Numbered from the stretch's first letter, positions 1 through 7,242 are shown. The stretch is 43,643 nt of DNA from Oscillospiraceae bacterium (GCA_015065505.1 SVQE01000015.1:1-43643), one strand, 5' to 3'. Program-made: numbers and translations. The notes: generated from the sequence alone by a model not told the origin.

Positions 1-619
1 GTGATTTAAACATATAGCTCCACCAAGAATATATCCCCTCTTTATCGGGATAGAAATATCTGAAAGTATCAGTAAAGCCGCTGTCCAGAACATTTGAGAT
101 TTTTTCTCTTTCATCATCGGTAAAGCCTGCGTTCATATGATTTGTTTTCGGGTTTTTAAGGTCTATTTCCTTATGTGCAACATTCAAATCACCGCAGTAT
201 ATAACGGGCTTCTTTTCATCAAGCGCTTTGATATAGCTTAAGAAATCATCCTCCCAGACCTTTCTGTAATCAAGCCTTAAAAGCTCTCTTTTTGAATTGG
301 GAACATAAACTGTTATGAAATAATAATCCTCGAATTCAAGAGTTATGAGTCTGCCTTCCTTATCGTGCTCTTCAATTTCCATTCCGTAGGTTGCGGATAT
401 GGGCTCTTTTTTTGTGAAAATTGCAGTTCCGGAATATCCCTTCTTCTCGGCATAGTTCCAGTATGCATAATAGCCCTCGGGAGAGAAAACGGCAGGACCG
501 TCGTTAAGCTTTGTTTCCTGAAGGCAGAATATATCGGCATCGATTTCATTGAAGAAATCCTCAAAGCCCTTTGTTATGCATGCTCTGAGTCCGTTAACAT
601 TCCATGAAATAAATTTCAT
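1..619 (-). CDS. xth: exodeoxyribonuclease III (partial, runs off the window start)
   Basis: Translating the minus strand from the ATG at 617-619 gives a protein beginning [15 protein letters not shown], the N-terminus of the ExoIII/ExoA/AP-endonuclease family. The conserved LQETKL block (the catalytic Glu that binds metal), [11 protein letters not shown] and the YCGDLNVAH block (catalytic Asp and Asn) follow in order. About 206 residues are present, and the C-terminal catalytic His region (the SDHxP motif) lies outside the window. The family hydrolyses DNA 3' to 5' and cleaves at abasic sites in base excision repair, in the cytoplasm. The start is clear because the family's first residues begin at this Met. 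Two small reading frames inside the same stretch (343-564 and 365-607) are shadows. Confidence 0.93.
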   Translation of the reverse strand, partial: MKFISWNVNGLRACITKGFEDFFNEIDADIFCLQETKLNDGPAVFSPEGYYAYWNYAEKKGYSGTAIFTKKEPISATYGMEIEEHDKEGRLITLEFEDYYFITVYVPNSKRELLRLDYRKVWEDDFLSYIKALDEKKPVIYCGDLNVAHKEIDLKNPKTNHMNAGFTDDEREKISNVLDSGFTDTFRYFYPDKEGIYSWWSYMFKS

Positions 620-642
620 AATAATCACCTACCTATTCTTGA

Positions 643-722
643 CTCCCTTTACCAAAGGGAGGTGGCGGCGCAGCCGTCGGAGGGATTGAATTTCAGTCAA
701 AATCCCTCAGTCACTTCGTGAC
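643..722. repeat. short intergenic palindromic repeat
   Basis: Four hairpins sit in 80 bp: CTCCCTTT/AAAGGGAG (643-650/654-661), a GGCGGC/GCCGTC stem around 664-678, AGGGATT/AATCCCT (681-687/701-707) and GTCAC/GTGAC (710-714/718-722). The segment is richer in GC than its surroundings and holds no convincing gene. From memory, units of this look (CTCCCTTT...GGCTGCGCC...AGGGATT) are common between genes of gut Ruminococcaceae, so it is probably a dispersed repeat, but I could not check copy number. It could also end transcription or stabilise 3' ends. Confidence 0.55.
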
Positions 723-754
723 AGCTCCCACGTCAGAACAAACTTCGTGATTGA

Positions 755-1021
755 AATATATTGCTGTTTAGCAATATATTAATAATCACTTTGTATGTTC
801 TTCCTATCAGATGCGGTACAAGTATCCGCATCTGTATTGCAAATCAAAATGCCATACATTTTGATTTGAGAGGAGAAACATATGGAGCGATTTATAGCAT
901 TTTGATTTCAAAATGCTTCAATCGCATAATATGTTTCGACGAGAAGGAGCCGAGAATCTGTTACTCGCTACGCTCTGCAATATTAATATAACACATTGAT
1001 AAAACTAATTCAATGTGTTAT
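755..1021. repeat. cluster of four long perfect or near-perfect hairpins
   Basis: Consecutive dyads: 755-780 (11-bp arms, 4-nt loop); 808-834 (12 bp with one bulged base); 840-868 (12-bp perfect arms, 5-nt loop); and 875-937 (nested arms of 9, 6 and 9 bp separated by 3- and 4-nt interruptions). A further 11-bp dyad, 988-998 with 1011-1021, spans the first possible ATG of the next gene. The 938-987 stretch has no strong dyad. A plus-strand open frame at 761-991 is made almost entirely of these palindromes and does not look like a protein. The cluster may be remnants of small mobile repeats. Confidence 0.6.
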
Positions 1022-1039
1022 TATCTTATCGGTGATTGG

Positions 1040-1594
1040 ATGAGAAAAACTATTTCTGCATTTTTATGTGCAATATCATTTATATATACAATATGGTATA
1101 TGCACTTCGGAATTCCGTATAAGCACAGCGGTGCGCTTTCGAAAATAGGCATAACGCACAAGGGCTTGTTTCTTATATGGGGTGCAATAACCTTTTTGGC
1201 GCTTGCATATTCAATTTGCATTGCATACAGAAGATATCTGAAAACAAAAATATATATTCCCCTGTTAGCAATTTCGGGTATAGGAATGATTTTATTTCTC
1301 TGCTTTGATTTTGATTACGATAACAAGCTTTCCTATTATCTGCACTGCACGGGGTCGCTTTTGTTTTCGGTTGTAATGGGCACTACCATTTTTCTACTGT
1401 TTTTGCTGTGCTATAAAAAAGCGCTTGTTTTCAAGGTTTTAACTTATCTTTGCGCGGCAACACTTATTATTGATTTAGTAATGCTTTTAATTTTTAAGGA
1501 AAATGCACTTATTGAAGCTCTTCCGATTTTTGCAGGCTTCATAATGCTTAACACCGTTATTTTAAGGAGGGATAAAGTTGAAATTAAACAATAA
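1040..1594 (+). CDS. uncharacterised multi-pass membrane protein
   Basis: The 184-residue product is very hydrophobic, with about six predicted membrane spans (near residues 5-22, 40-60, 70-88, 100-122, 127-147 and 155-172). Short charged turns such as YRRYLKTK separate them. I do not recognise the family and see no catalytic motif. The start at 1040 is preferred over the in-frame ATG at 1013, because GGTGAT lies just upstream of 1040 while the 1013 ATG sits inside a palindrome with no ribosome site. The gene overlaps the next one by 17 bp, so the two are probably cotranscribed and translationally coupled. Confidence 0.7.
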   Translation: MRKTISAFLCAISFIYTIWYMHFGIPYKHSGALSKIGITHKGLFLIWGAITFLALAYSICIAYRRYLKTKIYIPLLAISGIGMILFLCFDFDYDNKLSYYLHCTGSLLFSVVMGTTIFLLFLLCYKKALVFKVLTYLCAATLIIDLVMLLIFKENALIEALPIFAGFIMLNTVILRRDKVEIKQ

Positions 1595-2894
1595 GCTCAA
1601 CAGCCTTAATTCATATCCCTTCCATATGCCCGGGCATAAACGAAATGCAAAATTCGGAATTTCGGGCAGTGAGATTGATATAACCGAAATCAATGGCTTT
1701 GATAATCTTCACAACCCAGAGGGCGTTTTGCTTGATATTGAAAACCGCCTTAAAGTGCACTATAAAGCAGAAAAATCCTTTATGCTTGTCGGCGGCTCAA
1801 CCGTTGGCATTCTTTCGGCTGTTTTTGCAGTTTGCAGCGAGGGCGACACTGTTATTATTGCAAGAAACTGCCATAAAAGCGTTTTTAACGCCTGTATGCT
1901 GAGAAAGCTAAAAGTTATCTATATCGAGCCCGAATTCAACGCTGAAAACGGATTTTATACTCGCATAGAGCAAAGAACTGTTGACGAAGCAATTAAAAAG
2001 CATCCCGAAGCTAAAGCACTTATTATCACTTCACCAACCTATGAGGGATATATTTCAGAGATTACCTCGCCTGTTCCATTGATAATTGACGCAGCACACG
2101 GCGCGCATTTCGGTATTGCGGATTTTCCGAAATATCCCAAGGGCGATATTGTTGTTTCAAGTCTGCACAAAACACTTCCTGCGCTCACACAGACGGCAGT
2201 ATTAAATGTTTTTAATAAAGAATACATTAGCAGGGTTAAGCTCTTTCTTGATATATTTGAAACAAGCTCACCGAGCTATGTTTTGATGAATTCGGTTGAT
2301 ATCTGCCTTGACTACATTGAAAACAACAAGGGTGATTTTGAAAGTTACTATGAGCTTTTAGAAGAATTCTACAACCTTGAATTAAAGCATCTTAAACTGC
2401 TTAGGGCTGATGATTTAAGCAGAATTGTTGTTTCGTGTGAAAACGCGCATATAAGCGCTGCCGAGCTTACAAACACACTTGAATTCAGATTCAATATCGA
2501 GCCTGAAGCCATAAGCAAAAGTTATATTATTCTTATCAGCACCGTTGCCGATGATGAAATCGCGCTTAAAGAGCTTTATAATGCATTAATGATAACGGAC
2601 GGCGTGCTTAATGAAAAGACAGCAGAAGTATTTAAAAAGCCCCCCTGCCCCGACGATGAAATGCTTATTTCCATTGATGAATGCTTTGAGGAAACAGAGC
2701 TTGAAAAAGCGGCAGGCAAAATTTCAAATGAATTTGTTTTTGCATATCCGCCCGATATTCCTCTTATAGTGCCGAATGAAATTATTTCAGCCAATACGCT
2801 TGAATACATAAAAGAGCTTCTCGAAAGCGGCGTAAATGTTATTTCAGACAGCGCATTATTGCCTGATAAGATATTGACAAAAACAAAGAGATAA
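1578..2894 (+). CDS. Orn/Lys/Arg decarboxylase family PLP enzyme
   Basis: The 438-residue protein opens with SYPFHMPGHKRN, the signature start of the fold-type I Orn/Lys/Arg decarboxylase family. It continues with DITEINGFDNLHNPEG, the cofactor loop VGGSTVGIL (about 71-79), D171 in IIDAAHGAHFG and the PLP lysine K198 in SSLHKT. A shortened C-terminal domain carries YPPDIPLIVPNE. Members decarboxylate arginine, lysine or ornithine for polyamines; the substrate cannot be read from sequence. It starts with TTG at 1578, seven bases after TAAGGAGG, which lies within the 3' end of the preceding gene. It is shorter than the roughly 480-residue Bacillus YaaO/SpeA type. The promoter of the next gene overlaps its last codons. 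Confidence 0.85.
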   Translation: MKLNNKLNSLNSYPFHMPGHKRNAKFGISGSEIDITEINGFDNLHNPEGVLLDIENRLKVHYKAEKSFMLVGGSTVGILSAVFAVCSEGDTVIIARNCHKSVFNACMLRKLKVIYIEPEFNAENGFYTRIEQRTVDEAIKKHPEAKALIITSPTYEGYISEITSPVPLIIDAAHGAHFGIADFPKYPKGDIVVSSLHKTLPALTQTAVLNVFNKEYISRVKLFLDIFETSSPSYVLMNSVDICLDYIENNKGDFESYYELLEEFYNLELKHLKLLRADDLSRIVVSCENAHISAAELTNTLEFRFNIEPEAISKSYIILISTVADDEIALKELYNALMITDGVLNEKTAEVFKKPPCPDDEMLISIDECFEETELEKAAGKISNEFVFAYPPDIPLIVPNEIISANTLEYIKELLESGVNVISDSALLPDKILTKTKR

Positions 2895-2902
2895 ATTATA
2901 AT
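2874..2902 (+). promoter_or_regulatory. consensus sigma-A promoter for the SCIFF peptide
   Basis: TTGACA at 2874-2879 and TATAAT at 2897-2902 are separated by exactly 17 bp, matching the vegetative consensus in all twelve positions. The -35 box lies within the last codons of the upstream decarboxylase. Transcription would begin near 2909, about 24 bases ahead of the SCIFF start codon, leaving room for the ribosome site GGAG at 2921-2924. Confidence 0.85.
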
Positions 2903-2932
2903 ACTAAAGAAATAAATTAAGGAGTGATTCCC

Positions 2933-3079
2933 ATGAAAAGAATTAAGACTTTAAGCTCAAAGAATCTTTGCGAATCTGCTAAGAAGGGCGGCTGCGGCGA
3001 GTGCCAGACATCCTGCCAGTCTGCAAGCAAAACTTCTTGCTCAGTTGCAAATCAGAAATGTGAGCAAAACAAGAAATAA
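2933..3079 (+). CDS. SCIFF ranthipeptide precursor (six cysteines in 48 residues)
   Basis: This 48-residue peptide has Cys at 13, 21, 24, 28, 36 and 43. It carries the family core KKGGCGECQTSCQSA, then KTSC and NQKCE, the pattern of the 'six cysteines in forty-five' (SCIFF) precursors that are nearly universal in Clostridia. A radical SAM SPASM enzyme follows, as expected, and would install thioether crosslinks between cysteines and nearby residues. As I recall the family, the stretch after CQSA reads C-K-T-S-C-T. Here residue 32 is Ser and residue 37 is Ser, while an extra Cys occurs at 13, so the six-Cys count is reached differently. GGAG lies 8 bases before the ATG. Its own promoter lies upstream and a terminator downstream. 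Confidence 0.93.
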   Translation: MKRIKTLSSKNLCESAKKGGCGECQTSCQSASKTSCSVANQKCEQNKK

Positions 3080-3092
3080 TTAATCCGGATTT

Positions 3093-3116
3093 ACGGCGGT
3101 TCAACCGCCGTTTTTC
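3093..3116 (+). terminator. intrinsic terminator between SCIFF peptide and maturase
   Basis: ACGGCGGT (3093-3100) pairs with ACCGCCGT (3104-3111) around a 3-nt loop and is followed by TTTTTCT. The GC-rich stem with a U-tract lies 14 bp past the peptide stop. It should give a short abundant peptide mRNA and only limited read-through to the maturase gene. Confidence 0.85.
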
Positions 3117-3124
3117 TATATGGA

Positions 3125-3159
3125 AAGTTGAGAGTTCCGCGTTCCGAGCTCCGAGTTTT
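3125..3159. repeat. degenerate heptanucleotide tandem array (5 units)
   Basis: Reading in sevens from 3125 gives AAGTTGA, GAGTTCC, GCGTTCC, GAGCTCC, GAGTTTT. All keep a G-(T/C)-T core at unit positions 3-5. It lies directly after the SCIFF terminator and contains no reading frame. Confidence 0.7.
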
Positions 3160-3207
3160 ATGGTCTTGCAGACGGCAATTATATATCGCCGACCGCAGGT
3201 CCTTAAA

Positions 3208-3235
3208 TTCGTAATTCGTAATTCGTAACTCGTAA
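3208..3235. repeat. heptanucleotide tandem array, (TTCGTAA)3-CTCGTAA
   Basis: Four consecutive 7-bp units with a single substitution in the last one. It ends 19 bp before the maturase start codon, just upstream of its AAGGAG ribosome site. It is the second period-7 array in the same intergenic space, with an unrelated unit sequence. Confidence 0.85.
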
Positions 3236-3254
3236 TTTTCGACGAAGGAGAACT

Positions 3255-4649
3255 ATGATACACGCATATAAAATGAACGGCTATAATATCATAATCGACC
3301 AGAACAGCGGATGCGTTCATTCCGTTGATGAGGTTGCCTTTGATATTATCAGTATGTATGAAGAAAAATCAAAGGATGAAATCAAAAACTTCATCCTTGA
3401 TAAATACTGCGATAAAGAGGATGTTACCGCTGAGGATATAGACCTCTGCTTTGAGGATATTGAAGCGCTGAAGGCTGAAGGCAGGCTTTTTGCAGAGGAT
3501 ACCTTTGAAGGTTTGGCAGATGAATTCAAGCAGCGTCAGAGCGTTATTAAGGCAATCTGCCTGCATGTTGCACACGGCTGTAATCTTAACTGCGAATACT
3601 GCTTTGCAGGCAAGGGCGAATATGGCGGCAGCGATAAGGGCTTAATGAGCCTTGAGGTTGGCAAAAAGGCGCTTGATTTTCTTGTTGAAAACAGCGGAAC
3701 AAGAAAAAATCTTGAAGTGGACTTTTTCGGCGGCGAGCCCCTTTTAAACTGGGGGGTTTGCAAGGAGCTTGTTAAATACGGACGCGAGCTTGAAAAAACG
3801 CATAACAAAAACTTCCGCTTTACGCTAACAACAAACGGCGTTCTTGTTGACGATGAGGTTATTGATTTCTGCAACAAAGAGATGGGAAATGTTGTTTTAT
3901 CCCTTGACGGCAGAAAGGAAATTCACGATAACCTTCGCAAAACCCCGAACGGCAAGGGCTCTTACGATTTAATTATTGATAAATTTAAAAAGTTTGCCGA
4001 TGCAAGAAATCAGCAGAATTATTATATGAGGGGCACATATACCCACTTCAACACCGATTTTTCAAAGGATTTAATACATATGGCAGACCTCGGTTTCAAG
4101 GAGCTTTCAGTTGAGCCCGTTGTTTGCTCGCCCGATGAAGCGTATGCGCTGAAAAAAGAGGATTTACCAACACTTAAAGAGCAGTATGAAATACTTGCAA
4201 ACGAGATGCTCAAAAGATACAGAAACGGCAGCGGCTTCACCTTCTATCATTATATGATAGACCTGGATTCGGGACCATGCATTGTTAAACGAGTTAGCGG
4301 CTGCGGAGTCGGCACAGAGTATATGGCTGTTACCCCGAGCGGCGAGCTTTACCCCTGCCATCAGTTTGTAGGCGATGAAAAATTCAAACTCGGAACCATC
4401 TTTGACGGTGTAACAAACCCCGAGATATTAGAGCAGTTCAAAGCCTGCAATGTTTACTCACACAAGGAATGCAAGGATTGCTTTGCAAAGCTTTATTGCT
4501 CTGGCGGCTGCGCTGCAAACGCATATCACACTACGGGCAGTGTTAACGGCGTTTACGAATTCGGCTGCGAGCTGCACAGAAAGAGAATTGAATGTGCAAT
4601 AATGTTAAAGGTGGCAGAAGCTGAAGAAAATTTAAAAGTAACCTACTAA
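3255..4649 (+). CDS. radical SAM SCIFF peptide maturase (SPASM domain)
   Basis: The 464-residue enzyme has an N-terminal peptide-binding (RRE-like) region (1-95) and the radical SAM cluster motif C109-x3-C113-x2-C116. FFGGEP (158-162) binds SAM, and a C-terminal cysteine-rich SPASM region follows (C350, C368, C398, C406, C409, C415, C419, C438) for auxiliary [4Fe-4S] clusters. The start IHAYKMNGYNIIIDQNSG is typical of SCIFF maturases (the CteB type). It would form Cys-to-residue thioethers in the peptide at 2933-3079, in the cytoplasm. AAGGAG lies 6 bases before the ATG. A terminator and two heptad arrays separate it from its substrate gene, so read-through or an unseen promoter must drive it. 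No exporter or protease gene is nearby. Confidence 0.93.
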   Translation: MIHAYKMNGYNIIIDQNSGCVHSVDEVAFDIISMYEEKSKDEIKNFILDKYCDKEDVTAEDIDLCFEDIEALKAEGRLFAEDTFEGLADEFKQRQSVIKAICLHVAHGCNLNCEYCFAGKGEYGGSDKGLMSLEVGKKALDFLVENSGTRKNLEVDFFGGEPLLNWGVCKELVKYGRELEKTHNKNFRFTLTTNGVLVDDEVIDFCNKEMGNVVLSLDGRKEIHDNLRKTPNGKGSYDLIIDKFKKFADARNQQNYYMRGTYTHFNTDFSKDLIHMADLGFKELSVEPVVCSPDEAYALKKEDLPTLKEQYEILANEMLKRYRNGSGFTFYHYMIDLDSGPCIVKRVSGCGVGTEYMAVTPSGELYPCHQFVGDEKFKLGTIFDGVTNPEILEQFKACNVYSHKECKDCFAKLYCSGGCAANAYHTTGSVNGVYEFGCELHRKRIECAIMLKVAEAEENLKVTY

Positions 4650-4675
4650 TCGAAATCACTTTAGCGCTTTAATGC

Positions 4676-4704
4676 GGACAACTGGGGACTGTCCCCAGTT
4701 GTCC
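4676..4704. repeat. perfect 14-bp inverted repeat with 1-nt centre
   Basis: GGACAACTGGGGAC (4676-4689) and GTCCCCAGTTGTCC (4691-4704) are perfect complements around a single T. It sits between the maturase stop and the ribosome site of the methyltransferase at 4719. There is no U-tract, so it is not a classic terminator. It could block translation, act as an operator, or be a small dispersed repeat. Confidence 0.75.
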
Positions 4705-4718
4705 CACATGGAGAAAAA

Positions 4719-5483
4719 ATGGAAATTGAAAAAATTGATAACGGCAGGAGCTTTGATTGGAGTTTAACCTCCGAAAGCTATGCGAAATACAGGGATATAT
4801 ATCCAAAAATCCTTTATGATGAGCTGAGAAAACTCGGTGTAGCAAAAGACGGCTCAGCGTGGCTCGATATAGGCACCGGAACGGGAGTTTTGCCGAAGCA
4901 TATGTACAATGAAAACGCAAGAATCATTGGCATTGATATTTCTGATGAGCAAATAAAATATGCTCAAAAACTCGCAAAAGAAAATAATCAAAGAATCACA
5001 TATTTAGCCTGCCCTGCCGAAAGCACGGGGCTTGAAGCACACAGCGTTGATGCAATAACCGCGGCGCAGTGCTTCTGGTATTTTGATAAAGAGGTTATCA
5101 AAAGCGAAATTCAAAGACTGTTAAAGCCAAATGGTTTGTTCATTAAGGTTTATCTCACCTGGACTCTTGATGATGAAATTGCATATAAAAGCCATATGCT
5201 GATTAAGGAATATAACCGCTCGTGGACGCCTGGCAAAAGCGGTTCAAGAGATATGTTTGACGATTTGTTTGAAGGCAGGGTTACAAAGGAATTTGAATGC
5301 TCAATCCCCTTCACGCGCGAAAGCTGGCACGGAAGAATGTGCGCCTGCCGCGGCACCCTTGCTTCAATGGATGAAAACACCTTTGAAAGCTGGAGCGCAG
5401 CACATAAAAAAATGCTTGAAGCATACCCCGAAGAGTTTGAAATCAAGCATAAGTTATACATAACATATTTCAAGGTTATATGA
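4719..5483 (+). CDS. class I SAM-dependent methyltransferase
   Basis: The 254-residue protein has the Rossmann motif I D50-IGTGTG (50-56), the acidic motif II IIGIDIS (about 69-75), a motif IV AAQCFWYF and a motif near LLKPNGLFIKVY. This is the methyltransferase-11/25 type acting on a small molecule or unknown substrate. The N-terminal FDWSLTSESYAKYRDIYP is typical of clostridial relatives annotated only as methyltransferases. ATGGAGAAAAA provides a ribosome site immediately upstream. It lies behind the SCIFF maturase but is separated from it by a strong palindrome, so a role in peptide modification is only a possibility. Confidence 0.85.
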   Translation: MEIEKIDNGRSFDWSLTSESYAKYRDIYPKILYDELRKLGVAKDGSAWLDIGTGTGVLPKHMYNENARIIGIDISDEQIKYAQKLAKENNQRITYLACPAESTGLEAHSVDAITAAQCFWYFDKEVIKSEIQRLLKPNGLFIKVYLTWTLDDEIAYKSHMLIKEYNRSWTPGKSGSRDMFDDLFEGRVTKEFECSIPFTRESWHGRMCACRGTLASMDENTFESWSAAHKKMLEAYPEEFEIKHKLYITYFKVI

Positions 5484-5520
5484 ATAGAAAAGAAAGCAGA
5501 AATAAAGATACTTATTAGCA

Positions 5521-5556
5521 AAAAGCCAAATGAGATTTCTCATTTGGCTTTTTTAT
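5521..5556. terminator. bidirectional terminator
   Basis: AAAAGCCAAATGAGA (5521-5535) pairs with TCTCATTTGGCTTTT (5538-5552), followed by a T-tract on the plus strand and preceded by A's that serve the minus strand. It separates two convergent genes. Confidence 0.88.
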
Positions 5557-6867
5557 TTAATGATATTCACAGTAATACCAGTTATCCTCAAGCGGCATAA
5601 CAAGATACCAATCGTCCCTTGTAAAAGTGCCGTTTTTATTTTTTCCGAAAAGATAAACGCCGTCTTTTTCGATATAAACAGGCTCTGTTTTATCGAGCTC
5701 GGATTCATCAAAATCAATATCCTTCGGTGTGGGTAAGCCCTCGCCCTCGTAATATGCATATCCGTTAAAATACCGAACATCAAACTCAGATGAAAAATAA
5801 ACTGCGCTTTTGGTTACATCAACACCCGTTATGCTTTCAAGAGTAATTAAATCATCATTATAATATGCTGCCCAGCCGTTTTCCTTTAAATCATTTTGAA
5901 TATCCTCATCCTTATAAACATTTTCAAGTCCCTCTTCAAACACTTCCTTATTTTCGGTGAAATACTGCGCTTTAGCATTCAGATTATAATAAAAATATTT
6001 TGCATTATTTAAATACTGACTGAAAACGAAAGTGACTATAAGAACAACCGAACAAATAATAAAAAACACCTTGGAAACCTTTATAAGCTTTCTTCTTGTT
6101 TCAGCGTTATAGATATCCTTTGCATATGAAGCAATAAAGCTTTCAAATTCGCTTTGCTCTTCGGGCTTTAAACTGCTTTTCGGTATTACAAGATGAACCT
6201 TTTTGTTAATAACAATATCGTAAACATCCGCTCCGATAATAAACTTAGTTATGCTTTCATAAAAATAATACATCCTGCCTCTTGCGTCTTCGCCGTTTTC
6301 AATATAAATCTTATCTGAAAATATGCATTTGGATTTAGGAATTTCTCCGTATCTGCTTTTAATGTTCCTCAAATGAGAAAACGCGGTGTATGCAGGTGTA
6401 AGCATTACAAGTATTGAGAAAACAATAAATGCAATACCGATGTATTTATAGAGATCTAACAAGAATTCATACTGAATATGAAACGCATTAATTTTAGCAA
6501 GCATATATAAAATCAATCCTGCAACAAATGAAACAAGATGCGGATTGCCCTGTCTTGAAACACTTTCAAAGAAGTATTTTATAGCGCTTTTTATGTCCTT
6601 TTTGTTCTCGGTAAAAACAACTTCAAATTTAATTTGCGGTGTGCTTTCTTCAACTATTATTCTTTCACCGTTTAACAACTCGTCAACCGAAACACCCAAA
6701 AGCTCTGCAAGCTCGGGCAGTATTGTTATATCGGGATAACCGTCGCCGTTTTCCCATTTTGAAACTGTTCGGTTGCTGATACTTAGCTTTTCGGCAAGCT
6801 CTGTTTGAGTTAATCCCTTTTCCTTTCGGAGAAAGGATATAAATTCACTGGTTTTTACTGCGTCCAT
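5557..6867 (-). CDS. membrane-anchored XRE regulator with YcxB-like domain
   Basis: The 436-residue protein has an N-terminal Cro/C1 helix-turn-helix (about 7-62, with LTQTELAEKLSISNRTVSKWENG). Two membrane spans follow (about 110-125 and 141-157), then a cytoplasmic stretch resembling YcxB domains (165-255: KCIFSDKIYIENG, KFIIGADVYDIVI, VHLVIPK). A third span (264-284) leads to an acidic C-terminal region of about 150 residues predicted outside. This layout suggests direct coupling of an envelope or external cue to DNA binding. The ATG at 6867 is chosen because GAGGTG lies 6 bases before it; an upstream GTG at 6876 is part of that ribosome site. The target is unknown; self-regulation is likely but unproven. 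Confidence 0.8.
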   Translation of the reverse strand: MDAVKTSEFISFLRKEKGLTQTELAEKLSISNRTVSKWENGDGYPDITILPELAELLGVSVDELLNGERIIVEESTPQIKFEVVFTENKKDIKSAIKYFFESVSRQGNPHLVSFVAGLILYMLAKINAFHIQYEFLLDLYKYIGIAFIVFSILVMLTPAYTAFSHLRNIKSRYGEIPKSKCIFSDKIYIENGEDARGRMYYFYESITKFIIGADVYDIVINKKVHLVIPKSSLKPEEQSEFESFIASYAKDIYNAETRRKLIKVSKVFFIICSVVLIVTFVFSQYLNNAKYFYYNLNAKAQYFTENKEVFEEGLENVYKDEDIQNDLKENGWAAYYNDDLITLESITGVDVTKSAVYFSSEFDVRYFNGYAYYEGEGLPTPKDIDFDESELDKTEPVYIEKDGVYLFGKNKNGTFTRDDWYLVMPLEDNWYYCEYH

Positions 6868-6955
6868 AGTTTTCACCTCAAAAAGAGTATATCATACTCA
6901 CCGTTTTACTGCAAGGAACGGAAAACAGAACATATCCACGGATAGTGGAATGGGT

Positions 6956-7205
6956 AAATTATGATTTATCTGGGCGTTGCCGATGGTGAAGTAAAGAGGA
7001 CGCGTCTATTCGTTCGCCATGGGGACGCACCTCCGTTTGCAAATTAAAAGGCAACGGTTCGGTGGAGGAACGTCCCCGTGTGCTGTGGAGGGAGCGCCCA
7101 ATTCGTTCGCCGATAGGATTGTGCTTCCAATGACGCAGGGGGGACATTCCTTCGCAGACGGTGTGTCCCCCTGCGTCATTCAGACTGCGCGATAAATCAT
7201 AATTT
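6956..7205. mobile_element. 250-bp inverted-repeat element (MITE-like), no gene
   Basis: The ends are a perfect 15-bp inverted repeat: AAATTATGATTTATC (6956-6970) and GATAAATCATAATTT (7191-7205). Inside are two large hairpins: 7021-7076 (GGGGACG-CA-CCTCC against GGAGG-AA-CGTCCCC, with an inner CCGTT/AACGG stem) and 7129-7180 (17-bp arms with one bulge). A direct repeat ATTCGTTCGCC occurs at 7008-7018 and 7101-7111. The interior is clearly richer in GC than the flanks. A minus-strand open frame inside (6959-7147) looks spurious. I found no clear target-site duplication. It ends 4 bp before the acnA -35 box. Confidence 0.65.
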
Positions 7206-7209
7206 TTTA

Positions 7210-7238
7210 TTGACAGTAAAATATTAATATAATATAAT
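7210..7238 (+). promoter_or_regulatory. consensus sigma-A promoter of the acnA-icd-rex run
   Basis: TTGACA (7210-7215), a 17-bp spacer and TATAAT (7233-7238) match the vegetative consensus exactly. Transcription would start near 7245, about 30 bases before the acnA ATG. Confidence 0.85.
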
Positions 7239-7242
7239 AACT

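Noticed and set aside
761-991. Plus-strand open frame of 76 codons
   Set aside because: It consists almost entirely of palindromic repeats, has no ribosome site, and its translation does not look like a protein.
3125-3235. Possible CRISPR-like array in the SCIFF spacer
   Set aside because: Units are 7 bp with no spacers, and no cas genes occur in the window.
2979-3320. Minus-strand open frame of 113 codons across the SCIFF spacer
   Set aside because: It overlaps the SCIFF peptide, the terminator and the heptad repeats and has no supporting ribosome site or family.
6959-7147. Minus-strand open frame in the 250-bp inverted-repeat element
   Set aside because: It covers the hairpin arms and gives an Arg/His-rich sequence without homology I recognise; the palindromic structure explains it better.
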